Shown in pieces: positions 43,097-51,127 of a stretch of 64,000 bases of DNA. Positions within the stretch are counted from its first letter, which is position 1. Each line of letters opens with the position of its first letter. The notes beneath the pieces were generated by a model. That model ran no database searches, was not told the DNA's origin, and worked only from the letters and a program-made list of their open reading frames with translations. Source of the DNA: Methylocystis suflitae. GTDB lineage: Bacteria; Pseudomonadota; Alphaproteobacteria; Rhizobiales; Beijerinckiaceae. The DNA lies in contig NZ_JAMRYX010000236.1 in the NCBI RefSeq assembly GCF_024448135.1, forward strand, positions 1-64,000. The letters are read 5' to 3'. Both the position numbers and the translations under genes were made by a program.

Positions 43097-43362
43097 TTGA
43101 CTGGCGAGGGCAGCGGCTTATCCGTTCCAAGGCTGTCGGCCCATGCCTGGATCGCCTGATGGTCGATCACCCGGCCCGCATTGACATCCTCTAAGGCTTC
43201 GAGCGTCATACGGTGACGTTCCTCCTCCTGGTCGACCCAGGCAGCGAGCGCCTGCTTCATCACCCAGCCGCGAGAGCGTTCGAGCCGGGCGGCCATTGCT
43301 TCAACTTTCTCCGCGAGTCCCAGTGGGACATGCGCGGTCAATACCTTCGTCTCGTTAGCCAT
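43093..43362 (-). CDS. parD: CopG/ParD-like ribbon-helix-helix antitoxin (89 aa)
   Basis: The N-terminal ribbon-helix-helix reads KVLTAHVPLGLAEKVEAMAARLERSRGWVMKQALAAWV, followed by an acidic toxin-binding tail. The start at 43362 (MANETKV) is preferred over 43371. It lies first in the pair and should repress from the perfect inverted repeat just upstream. Confidence 0.88.
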   Translation of the reverse strand: MANETKVLTAHVPLGLAEKVEAMAARLERSRGWVMKQALAAWVDQEEERHRMTLEALEDVNAGRVIDHQAIQAWADSLGTDKPLPSPVN

Positions 43363-43378
43363 CTTTATCACCCGCCAT

Positions 43379-43405
43379 CATTTCGATTAAAATATAATCG
43401 AAATG
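43379..43405 (-). promoter_or_regulatory. Operator of the ParD/ParE-like pair
   Basis: A perfect 11-bp inverted repeat CATTTCGATTA / TAATCGAAATG with a 5-base spacer lies 16 bases upstream of the antitoxin start, in sequence AT-rich enough to hold the -10 region. Ribbon-helix-helix antitoxins bind such repeats. Confidence 0.75.
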
Positions 43406-43565
43406 AAGAAGAACAAGATGGTTAGTTTGTGGCACCTCCCTGCGGGGATCGCAGCTCTATCTCCGCTGCGCTCCGTGCGGATCCCTAACGTTGTCCGTCG
43501 TCGAATGATTTGAGACAGGCTGGGCTGCGATTTATTGGAGGACGCGGCTCACCTGATGATTGAGT

Positions 43566-44561
43566 TTAAGCGGCGGTCATTTGATGTTGCAAGCGTCGAT
43601 TCTCGATTGTGATGCGTTTGATCCTTTCTCTTTCGCGCAGGATTTTTGCGCCGCGTCCGCAGTAGACGTCGGCGGGCGCGAGGTTGTTCAGGCTCTCGTG
43701 ATAGCGGCGATGATTGTAGTGATCGACGCAGGCGCCGATCTTCGCCTTCAGGTCGCCCGGAAGATAATAATTTTCGAGCAGGATGCGGTTCTTGAGCGTT
43801 TGATGCCAGCGCTCGATCTTGCCTTGGGTCTGTGGATGCAACGGCGCGCCGCGAATGTGCTCGATTTTATGATCGTTGAGCCATGTCGCCAGATCGCCCG
43901 AGATATAGGACAAGCCGTTGTCCGAGAGCAGACGCGGCCGATGAACGACATGGGCCTGATCGAGGCCGGATGCTTCGAGCGCCATATTCAGCGTCTCGGT
44001 CACGTCCTCAGCCTTCATCGTCGTGCACAGCTTCCAGGCGACGATGTAGCGTGAGAAGTCATCGAGAATGGTGCTGAGATAAAACCAGCCCCAGCCGATC
44101 ACCTTCAGATAGGTGAAGTCCGTTTGCCAGAGCTGGTTGGGCGCGGTGGTCTTGTCCTTAAACTCATCCGCCGCCCTGACGACGATGAAGGCCGGGCTCG
44201 TGATCAGATCATGCGCTTTGAGTAGGCGATAGACTGAAGCTTCTGACACAAAATAGTTTTTCGTATCGACGAAGCGCGCTGCGAACTCCCGCGGCGACAG
44301 TTCCGGCTCATCGAGCGCCAGTTGAACGATCTCATCGCGCTTCTCATCGGGGATGCGGTTCCAAACGCGCGAAGGTCGGGACGGCTTGTCGGCCAAAGCT
44401 TCCAATCCGCCGGACCGATAGAGATCGCACCAGCGGCAAAATGTCGGACGTGCGACGCCGATCTTGTCCAGCGTCTTACTTGCCGGCAGATGCGACTGCT
44501 CAACAAGGCGGATGATCTCCAGCTTTTCGGTTGGGGATATCTCATTCCTCGTCTCCCCCAT
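43566..44561 (-). CDS. IS3-family transposase OrfB (331 aa)
   Basis: Integrase-core transposase. An HTH region (LEIIRLVEQSHLPASKTLDK, PTFCRWCDLYRSGGLEALAD) is followed by the DDE core: LWQTDFTYLKVIGWGWFYLS (first Asp), PRLLSDNGLSYISGDLATWL (second Asp) and HPQTQGKIERWHQTLKNRIL (Glu). The triad is complete. It starts at 44561 and overlaps orfA by 20 bases. A run of seven A residues in orfA just before the overlap is a candidate -1 frameshift site producing OrfAB. Confidence 0.9.
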   Translation of the reverse strand: MGETRNEISPTEKLEIIRLVEQSHLPASKTLDKIGVARPTFCRWCDLYRSGGLEALADKPSRPSRVWNRIPDEKRDEIVQLALDEPELSPREFAARFVDTKNYFVSEASVYRLLKAHDLITSPAFIVVRAADEFKDKTTAPNQLWQTDFTYLKVIGWGWFYLSTILDDFSRYIVAWKLCTTMKAEDVTETLNMALEASGLDQAHVVHRPRLLSDNGLSYISGDLATWLNDHKIEHIRGAPLHPQTQGKIERWHQTLKNRILLENYYLPGDLKAKIGACVDHYNHRRYHESLNNLAPADVYCGRGAKILRERERIKRITIENRRLQHQMTAA

Positions 44562-44916
44562 CCGCGATCATACTTTTTTTAAGCAGTCGCAATCCGAGCG
44601 CCTGCTCGGCGACGACTTCATTCAGCTCCTTGGCCTGCCGTCGCAGATCCTTGACCTCGCCGGTCGTCGCCGCCCGCCCCGTGTCGCCGGCAAGACGCCG
44701 TTTGCCGGCTTCGAGGAACTCTTTCGACCAGGAATAATACAGGCTCTCGGCGATGCCTTCGCGTCGGCACAGCTCGGCGATGCTGTGCTCGCCGCGCAGG
44801 CCATCGAGAACGGTGCGGATTTTCTCTTCGGCCGAATGATGCCGGCGAGTCGCGCGGCGAATATCGCTCACAAGCCGTTCAGACGACTGTTTCGGGCTAT
44901 CGGATTTCTGGCTCAT
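44542..44916 (-). CDS. IS3-family OrfA (124 aa)
   Basis: DNA-binding subunit: RRATRRHHSAEEKIRTVLDG, LRGEHSIAELCRREGIAESL and YYSWSKEFLEAGKRRL are the transposase_8 HTH. A leucine-rich helix follows (VKDLRRQAKELNEVVAEQAL). The ATG at 44916 (MSQKSDSPKQ) follows AGGAAGTG. The frame ends with GLRLLKKSMIADGGDEE, whose KKS codons form the A-rich slippery stretch. Confidence 0.85.
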   Translation of the reverse strand: MSQKSDSPKQSSERLVSDIRRATRRHHSAEEKIRTVLDGLRGEHSIAELCRREGIAESLYYSWSKEFLEAGKRRLAGDTGRAATTGEVKDLRRQAKELNEVVAEQALGLRLLKKSMIADGGDEE

Positions 44917-44979
44917 CTTCACTTCCTGACGGTTACGATGAGCCAGAAATCCTCCTTTCAGCAATCCGCCCAGTTTGTC

Positions 44980-46428
44980 TCAATGGCTCTGACGCCGGAC
45001 ACTGCTGAGTGAAGGACTGAAAACCGAACGCGTGACGGTAGGCCTGATTAACAAGGCGCAGGAAAACGCCAGGATCGCCATCATTGCGGCAGTTCGCAAT
45101 GGATAGTCGACGAGTGAGTGGCCAAGAAGCAAGGCAACAATCAAAACTGCAGCTCGGATTAAGGATCGATCGATCGGGAGAGGCCCAGGGTTCGAAGGTC
45201 CCCACGCGGTTATGCCTCTTCGAAGAAGCCAGTAAACGAAAAACCCAAGCAGCAGAGGACCTACAATCCCAGTCTCCAACCACAACTCAAGCAGATCGTT
45301 GTGGGCATGATTGGCGTAGGTGCCCGGGACCAGGTCGTCGCGTCTAGCGAACATCGGATAGGCTGCGACAAACGCGCCGAGTCCAGCTCCGACTGGCATA
45401 AAAGTCTTGGCGCCCTCAAAAGTGACGCGGGCAAATATCTTTCGTTCGTCGGCCAGAGGACTGACGTCAAATCGATCAAGCGCTCCTAGCAATTCGGAGC
45501 CGCCTACAAAGAGCAATGCGAGCACAACCACGCCGATCATTGCCCAGAGGGTAACCGAAATTTTCGGCTTTTGCCTTTGGAGCGGACTGCTCGGCAGCGC
45601 CAAAGCTCCCAAGACCGCTACAAAAGTCAAAACAAGCCCGGCCCGGGAGCGCGTCATAACTACTGCGGCGGCGAGCACGAGGAGCGTCCCTATTATTGCA
45701 ACAGACCCCGCTATCAAGGGCGCTGTGTCATATTTGCGGCGGTCTTGTCCAGGGAAGGGAAATTGCAGATCGCCGACCACAGTCGGGACCCACGCCGCCG
45801 ACAACAAGAAGGCGCAATAGAGCAACGCCGCAAAGTGGTTCCGATTGGCAAAAAAACCAACCGGGGAACTCTGATTGGTTATCTGAAAAAGCCGCAGCGA
45901 ACTATTCGAGCCCTGCGCGAGCTGCATCAATCCGAGAAAGGCGCTCATCACGGCGACCCCGATGACCAAGAGGCTCAAGTACCTGCGCTCTCGCCAGTCG
46001 AGCGTCAGGACAGAAAGAAACACCGCCGCAGGCGGCAATAGGGAGAGCGCGGTCAACCAAGACGCTTCCGGAGCCATGCTGATGGTCGCCCACAATGGAC
46101 GCCGATCAAGGAGCTCAAGAGAGCTGAGGACAGCTTCCCGGCCAGGCAATTTTGTCCAAATCGCTGGCGGCAATGGGATCAGTTGAACTAATACCAAGGC
46201 TCCGATGAGGCCGCAAAACGTCAAGGCCCAGCGAAGCGCGCGGTCGTAGGCAGCATCCGTGAGACGCCAGAGTGCGGCGAGAAACAGAGGAACTGAACAT
46301 AGCTCAAGAATCGCATCAGAAAGAAAACCGCCCTTTGTCCCGCCTCCAAGCAAGAGGCAGGACAGAAGGTTTGTCGCGGAGAGAAAAAAAAACCAAGTCG
46401 GCCTGAGGGCCGACATGGCAGACTTCAT
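44980..46428 (-). CDS. O-antigen ligase/polymerase-like membrane protein, 3' end formed by IS3 (482 aa)
   Basis: This polytopic protein would polymerise or ligate polysaccharide repeat units at the periplasmic side of the inner membrane. About ten hydrophobic helices are visible, with a Wzy_C-type periplasmic region (QITNQSSPVGFFANRNHFAA, ending later in PGTYANHAHNDLLELWLETG, where the conserved H-x-x-x-x-x-x-E pattern is clear). The stop codon TGA lies inside the terminal repeat of the IS3 element, so the native C-terminus has been replaced or trimmed after about SSVRRQSH. It may still function, since all helices seem present. Confidence 0.85.
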   Translation of the reverse strand: MKSAMSALRPTWFFFLSATNLLSCLLLGGGTKGGFLSDAILELCSVPLFLAALWRLTDAAYDRALRWALTFCGLIGALVLVQLIPLPPAIWTKLPGREAVLSSLELLDRRPLWATISMAPEASWLTALSLLPPAAVFLSVLTLDWRERRYLSLLVIGVAVMSAFLGLMQLAQGSNSSLRLFQITNQSSPVGFFANRNHFAALLYCAFLLSAAWVPTVVGDLQFPFPGQDRRKYDTAPLIAGSVAIIGTLLVLAAAVVMTRSRAGLVLTFVAVLGALALPSSPLQRQKPKISVTLWAMIGVVVLALLFVGGSELLGALDRFDVSPLADERKIFARVTFEGAKTFMPVGAGLGAFVAAYPMFARRDDLVPGTYANHAHNDLLELWLETGIVGPLLLGFFVYWLLRRGITAWGPSNPGPLPIDRSLIRAAVLIVALLLGHSLVDYPLRTAAMMAILAFSCALLIRPTVTRSVFSPSLSSVRRQSH

Positions 46429-46862
46429 GGGCTCGCCGGAATAAATACGGGGACTGGCACGTACTGAGTGCTGCCGCCCCCGGTAGCTAGGAGTCCGGCC
46501 GCAATGCCACCGCCCGCAGCCGCTATCCCCAGGCCAACAGCGCCCCATTTACGGTCGTCGTCAGGCTGGCCCAACGGGTCGATAATTTGAGCGTTAAACG
46601 AACAAGGCGAATGCTTCGACACTCTCGTCAGCGAATTTGCGTGGACATTCACGCTGCAGCCATCGGGATAGACCAGACGGGCGACCCCTTTGCGGCCAAC
46701 TTTTACCTTGTCTCCCGGAGCAACGTCGGCTGAGCCGCGAACAGAGGTAAACCCATTTTCCCGACCAACCCAGACGTCTCCGGTTACATCTCGAAGCGAA
46801 GCCGAATTGGCGGAGCTGCTGGCAAGCAGAGCAGCCAAAAAGAAGATCTTGCTAGGCCTCAT
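46425..46862 (-). CDS. Secreted FecR-domain-like protein (145 aa)
   Basis: A signal peptide (MRPSKIFFLAALLASSSANS) is followed by a FecR-like sandwich: VTGDVWVGRENGFTSVRGSA, VAPGDKVKVGRKGVARLVYP and DGCSVNVHANSLTRV. A glycine-rich hydrophobic stretch (GAVGLGIAAAGGGIAAGLLA) may be a membrane anchor near the C-terminus. It overlaps the ligase-like gene by four bases, so the two are one operon. Such proteins occur beside exopolysaccharide clusters; the exact role is unknown. Confidence 0.65.
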   Translation of the reverse strand: MRPSKIFFLAALLASSSANSASLRDVTGDVWVGRENGFTSVRGSADVAPGDKVKVGRKGVARLVYPDGCSVNVHANSLTRVSKHSPCSFNAQIIDPLGQPDDDRKWGAVGLGIAAAGGGIAAGLLATGGGSTQYVPVPVFIPASP

Positions 46863-47326
46863 ATTACACTTCCTTTCTCTGATCAGACGATGAGCTGCAA
46901 TGATTTCAATCGCCAGCTCGAGCGACTTGCAAACCGTCACGGGAAAAATTCTACCGAGCTATGCGGCACTTAGCAAGGGAACGAGGCGCGACTCATGCGT
47001 TTTCCATTCCAGTGTGGCGCCCGCGCAACAGTCTGCCCCCATCATTGGCGCAACCGAGCGCAATTATTCTGACGCGCACTACGCTAAGTTGCTCCATCAT
47101 TTTGTCAATTTTTGGGTATTTAGGAGTGCCGAGCTGTATGTTCGGATGTAAGGTACTGACTCTCGGCTAAGGATCAATTCGCGAAAATGGGACGTCAAGG
47201 AATGCGGCGTTCACAAAAGGACACGCGACGAAACGCAGACAGCAGGAGCGACATTGTCCCAACCTGATTATCTTTTTTGGCACATGCGGTTTGGACGGTT
47301 AGTCGATTCCTTTTTTGAGGTGCGCT
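46863..47326. promoter_or_regulatory. Divergent promoter region of the polysaccharide cluster
   Basis: This gap of about 460 bases between the leftward fecR-like/ligase pair and the rightward wza-wzc operon is less GC-rich than the genes and has no recognisable coding content. Promoters in both directions are expected; no operator could be identified by eye. Confidence 0.45.
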
Positions 47327-48094
47327 ATGGGGGTTCGTAATTCGAAATTTTTCGGTGGTGGGGTTCTAAGGGCCTCACGGCGGATCTTTGTGTTGAGCTG
47401 CTTGATACAGCTCGGTAGCTGCAACGGGGTTCCGGGAGAGAATTCCACATTTGCTCCGCAGTCGAGTTTGGCCGCTGGAGACAGCGCGGAACTCGCGCGC
47501 GTAGCGGCAGAGCACGTCGCAGCCTCCACTCCCGGAAACGCCGGCTATTTGGTAGGCCCGCAGGATGTTTTGGCTATCGCCGTGTTTCAGGCGCCGGAAC
47601 TCACCCAGACGGTGCAGGTCGACGAGAATGGAGTCGTCAATTTGCCTCTTCTAGGTGAGGTGCCGGCTGCGGGGAAGAGCCCCTCTCGACTCGAGAAGGA
47701 AATTCAGGCGCGCCTCAACGCCCGTTATATGAAATCTCCGCAAGTAACTGTCTTTGTTAAAGAATACAACAGTCAGAGGGTTACCGTAGAAGGAGCGGTA
47801 AAAACCCCAGGGGTGGTCACCCTGCGAGGCGATCACACTCTTATGGAGGTGATCGCCAAGAGCGGTGGGTTGGATCGAGCGACGGCGTCGAGCAATGTCG
47901 TCATTTTCCGAACGGCTGATGGCGCGCGCACTGCCACTAGGTTTGATATTGCCGCCATTCACGGCGGAACGGAACGCGATCCGCAGGTGCGCCCCGGCGA
48001 TGTCATCGTCGTCGACGATTCTATGGCGAAGTCGGGATTCAATGCATTGATGCGACTGCTGCCAATAGCGGGCTATGCAGTTGCCATCCTTTGA
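47327..48094 (+). CDS. Wza-type polysaccharide export outer-membrane protein (255 aa)
   Basis: A signal/lipoprotein-like N-terminus (IFVLSCLIQLGSC, possible lipobox LGSC) precedes the Poly_export domain (AGYLVGPQDVLAIAVFQAPE, VDENGVVNLPLLGEVPAAGK) and SLBB repeats (VTVEGAVKTPGVVTLRGDHT, LMEVIAKSGGLDRAT). The tail RPGDVIVVDD is conserved. Export channels of this type pair with a Wzc-like kinase, encoded 86 bases downstream. The ATG at 47327 follows GAGG. Confidence 0.9.
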   Translation: MGVRNSKFFGGGVLRASRRIFVLSCLIQLGSCNGVPGENSTFAPQSSLAAGDSAELARVAAEHVAASTPGNAGYLVGPQDVLAIAVFQAPELTQTVQVDENGVVNLPLLGEVPAAGKSPSRLEKEIQARLNARYMKSPQVTVFVKEYNSQRVTVEGAVKTPGVVTLRGDHTLMEVIAKSGGLDRATASSNVVIFRTADGARTATRFDIAAIHGGTERDPQVRPGDVIVVDDSMAKSGFNALMRLLPIAGYAVAIL

Positions 48095-48180
48095 AGGCTT
48101 CACGTCAGACGCATCTGTCGCAGAAATAGCACTTTTATCGCCCGATCGCTGGGGCGCCATCGACACGGGGAAGGTACGAT

Positions 48181-50478
48181 ATGAGTGACCATCATAGCAG
48201 CGCGTTGTCTACGCAGGACAGCGCGTTGGCAAAAAACTCGATGGTCCAGACCCGTGGTTCTGAGTTGCCGGGGTACGGTTACCGCGAGAGCGGAGGAAGC
48301 TTCGCCGAGACTGCCGGTGCGCTCGCCGGCATGGATTTGCGCGCAATCTGGCGCATTCTCAGTAAGCGAAAATGGTTGATCGGTGGCTGCATTGCTGCGT
48401 GTTTGCTTTCCGGACTGCTGTGGACCCTCTTGAAAAAACCACTCTACACTGCGTCTCTTCGACTGGAGATCGCGCGCTCCGCGCCGAAGATGTTCAAAGG
48501 GGATGATATCGGATTGCACGAAAGCGACGCGGCCGATCTTGCAACAGAGATTGAACTGCTCAAAAGTCACAACCTTGCAGAACGGGTGGCGTCGCTGACC
48601 CACTTTTCGCGTGACTTGTCAGGACAGCCCGCTTCCGCGTCGAGGGCAGAAGGTTCTGGCGAGAATGGCAAAATTGGGAGTAGAGATGGTGTGCGCGAAG
48701 CCGCGAAGGTGATTCTTGACGGTCTTTTAATCAAGCTGGCGCCAGGCACAAGGCTCGTTGATATAAGTTACACTGATCCGCAGCCCGAACGAGCGCAGAG
48801 AATTGCCAATGCTTATGGCGAGGCCTTCGTCGCAACCAACCTTGATAAACGATTTCAGGCTAATGCTCACGCAAAATCGTTCCTTGAAGATCAGCTCGTA
48901 CAAATAAAACATCGTCTTGAGGATTCCCAAAAGGCCATGATCGCCTTCGCAGAAAAGGAGCAGATTATTGCGACGACTGATAAAGCATCAATTACGGAGA
49001 ACGAGCTAACCGCCGCCAACGCTGCTCTCGGCGCCGTTATCGGCGAGCGCATCAAGAACGAACAGTTGTGGCGACAGACCCAAAACGCCTCAGCGTTCGA
49101 TTTGCCACAGATATTAACGAACAAAGCAATCGGGGACTTGCGAAGCCAACGCGGGCAACTTGTCGCCGAATACCAAGAAAAATCGGATACATTCCGTGCA
49201 GATTACCCGGCTATGATTCAGCTCAATAACAAAATCAAGGAGATCGACCGTCAGTTGGGTATTGAGACAAAGATGATAAAGTCGTCCCTCAAAGGCGCCT
49301 ACGATGCTTCGCTTGGTCAAGAAGCAGACATGAAACAACGAATCGAGAAGCTCCGCACAGAAGCGCTTGACCTACAAAAGCGTAGCATCAGGTATAATAT
49401 ACTGAAGCACGAGGTGGAGACAACTCGTTCTCTCTATGAGAATCTGCTGCAGCGTTACAAGGAAGTGGATGTGGCGAGCGGAGTTGGAACAAACAACGTA
49501 TTTATCGTCGATAAAGCTCAGCTGCCAGTTAGTCCTAGTTCGCCTAACATACCTAAGGCCTTTCTGATCTCCCTAGCACTTGGACTAGTCCTCGGGGTTG
49601 GGGGCGCTTTCGCGCTCGAACAATTCGATGATATTATCTACTCGCCCGTCGAGGCCGAGTTGGCATCGGGATTGACGCTTCTGGGCGTTATACCTAAGAC
49701 CAAGCCGCCGCAGACTTTTCAAGCGGCGTGCGAGGATCTCCGCTCGCCTATCTCAGAGTCGTTCCGATCGTTATGCACTTCGTTGCATTACTCTACGGAA
49801 AATGGTGTTCCCAAAACGCTATTAATTACGAGTTCCAGACCCGGTGAAGGAAAATCAAGTGTTGCATTGGGCGTTGCCCACCATTTCGCCGCGACTGGCC
49901 TTAAGGTGCTTCTCCTGGACTCCGATCTTCGTAATCCATCGCTCCACAAGAAGACTGGTTTGGACAACAGCATTGGGCTCAGCAGTTATCTGACGCACAA
50001 TTGCGAAGTCCGCGATGCAATTCGTCGAATTGAAGAGACGAACCTGTATGCCATGACATCAGGCCCGCTGCCGCCGAATCCCGTTGAATTGCTCCACGGA
50101 CCGAGATTCGCTTCTTTGCTGTCGGTGGGCGGCGAGATCTTTGATTTAATTATTATCGACGGTCCTCCCGTTATGGGAATGGCGGACTCGTTGATACTCG
50201 CAAATATGACCAGCACCACACTGCTTGTTATCGCAGCTGGGGAGGGACGAACTCATATGGTCAGAGGCACTCTGAAGCGCCTTGGCCTGGCGCGGGCAAG
50301 ACCGTTGGGTATGATCCTTAACAAGTTTGCCGCGACCTCTGCCTATGGGTATGGGTATGGGTATGGGTATGAGTATGGATACGGGTATGGCGCCGAGATG
50401 GCGGCTGATAGTGAGAAGCTCGAGAAGCAGCCTGAACATCCTCGGAAGCTGAACAGTGGCGCTGCAGCGGCATCATGA
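48181..50478 (+). CDS. Wzc-type tyrosine autokinase/chain-length regulator (765 aa)
   Basis: The N-terminal Wzz domain is bounded by membrane helices at about 64-82 (WLIGGCIAACLLSGLLWTLL) and 460-480 (LISLALGLVLGVGGAFAL). A long coiled-coil periplasmic region lies between them. The cytoplasmic BY-kinase shows Walker A SSRPGEGKSSVALG (about 553-566), Walker A' KVLLLDSDLRNPS and Walker B LIIIDGPPVMGM. The C-terminus ends in a tyrosine cluster (eight Tyr alternating with Gly/Glu at about 722-737), the substrate of trans-phosphorylation. It controls capsule or EPS chain length together with the upstream Wza. Confidence 0.93.
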   Translation: MSDHHSSALSTQDSALAKNSMVQTRGSELPGYGYRESGGSFAETAGALAGMDLRAIWRILSKRKWLIGGCIAACLLSGLLWTLLKKPLYTASLRLEIARSAPKMFKGDDIGLHESDAADLATEIELLKSHNLAERVASLTHFSRDLSGQPASASRAEGSGENGKIGSRDGVREAAKVILDGLLIKLAPGTRLVDISYTDPQPERAQRIANAYGEAFVATNLDKRFQANAHAKSFLEDQLVQIKHRLEDSQKAMIAFAEKEQIIATTDKASITENELTAANAALGAVIGERIKNEQLWRQTQNASAFDLPQILTNKAIGDLRSQRGQLVAEYQEKSDTFRADYPAMIQLNNKIKEIDRQLGIETKMIKSSLKGAYDASLGQEADMKQRIEKLRTEALDLQKRSIRYNILKHEVETTRSLYENLLQRYKEVDVASGVGTNNVFIVDKAQLPVSPSSPNIPKAFLISLALGLVLGVGGAFALEQFDDIIYSPVEAELASGLTLLGVIPKTKPPQTFQAACEDLRSPISESFRSLCTSLHYSTENGVPKTLLITSSRPGEGKSSVALGVAHHFAATGLKVLLLDSDLRNPSLHKKTGLDNSIGLSSYLTHNCEVRDAIRRIEETNLYAMTSGPLPPNPVELLHGPRFASLLSVGGEIFDLIIIDGPPVMGMADSLILANMTSTTLLVIAAGEGRTHMVRGTLKRLGLARARPLGMILNKFAATSAYGYGYGYGYEYGYGYGAEMAADSEKLEKQPEHPRKLNSGAAAAS
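50344..50390 (+). repeat. Hexanucleotide tandem repeat coding for the tyrosine tail
   Basis: Eight near-identical 6-base units (TATGGG, with variants TATGAG, TATGGA and TACGGG) encode Tyr-Gly pairs at the end of the Wzc-type kinase. Slippage by one unit would add or remove one Tyr without breaking the frame. Confidence 0.8.
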
Positions 50479-51100
50479 GGACATCTCTGCGGTCAGGGCG
50501 GCGCTCGATCTATTGGCGCTGCCTTCGCGTCGTCGCTACATGCGAGAGAGTCCTCTGCCAGGAGACATTGTTTTGCTCTTGCGGATCGTCGTAGACGACC
50601 CGAATACGGTCAATAGCTCCGCAGCATGGACCGAAGCGTCCCCTAAAAGGCTACGTCAGGCTGCGGAGTTTTACATCGAACAAGTGATGCTAGCGCCGCA
50701 TTCCGATAGCTACCGGGTGCTCGGGGGCCAACGGAACGCTACCGCCGCTGAACTGCGTCAAAATCTAGGATATCTGTGCAAGTGGTTGCATTCAGACGTC
50801 TGCCAGAACACGATGCAATCCGTGTTTTTGCTGCGTGTCACTCAAGCGTGGAATGACCTCAAAACGCCTGAGCGTCGCAGCGCCTACGACGCCAAATTGG
50901 ACGCGCGGTTGTGGGCACCGAATGCCTCTCGTCGAAAGCGAGATCAAAAGACAAATCCGGATCGGCGAAAAGGCATGGGGTTGCTGCCGATGGTCGATAC
51001 TTGCGGCGGCCGAAAGCGGCGTTCACCAGATGGAAGGGGCGCCATCAATTTTTGGCGTGAATTGGCAGACTTCGTGTTCGGCCCGTGTTTACGGCGATGA
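50456..51100 (+). CDS. J-domain-like protein without an HPD motif (214 aa)
   Basis: It starts at a GTG inside the end of the kinase gene (23-base overlap). Residues of about 83-150 resemble a DnaJ J-domain (SYRVLGGQRNATAAELRQNL, LCKWLHSDVCQNTMQSVFLL and VTQAWNDLKTPERRSAYDAK), but the essential HPD loop reads HSD. The N-terminal part (LLALPSRRRYMRESPLPGDI) and the basic C-terminus are not recognised. It probably belongs to the polysaccharide operon. Stimulation of an Hsp70 is doubtful without HPD. Confidence 0.6.
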   Translation: MALQRHHEDISAVRAALDLLALPSRRRYMRESPLPGDIVLLLRIVVDDPNTVNSSAAWTEASPKRLRQAAEFYIEQVMLAPHSDSYRVLGGQRNATAAELRQNLGYLCKWLHSDVCQNTMQSVFLLRVTQAWNDLKTPERRSAYDAKLDARLWAPNASRRKRDQKTNPDRRKGMGLLPMVDTCGGRKRRSPDGRGAINFWRELADFVFGPCLRR

Positions 51101-51127
51101 AACAGGCTTAAAAACGAGAGTAATTTG

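Larger units (their letters stand above)
43509..44983 (-). mobile_element. IS3-family insertion sequence, apparently intact (about 1475 bp)
   Basis: Imperfect terminal inverted repeats are visible: TTGAGACAGGCTGGGC at 43509 and, on the complement, TTGAGACAAACTGGGC ending at 44983. Two overlapping genes (orfA and orfB) fill the element. No clear target-site duplication is seen. The right end lies in the 3' end of the O-antigen ligase-like gene. Confidence 0.85.

Noticed and set aside
50341-50400. TATGGG repeats as a possible CRISPR or iteron array
   Set aside because: The units are contiguous without spacers and encode the tyrosine tail of the Wzc-type kinase in frame.
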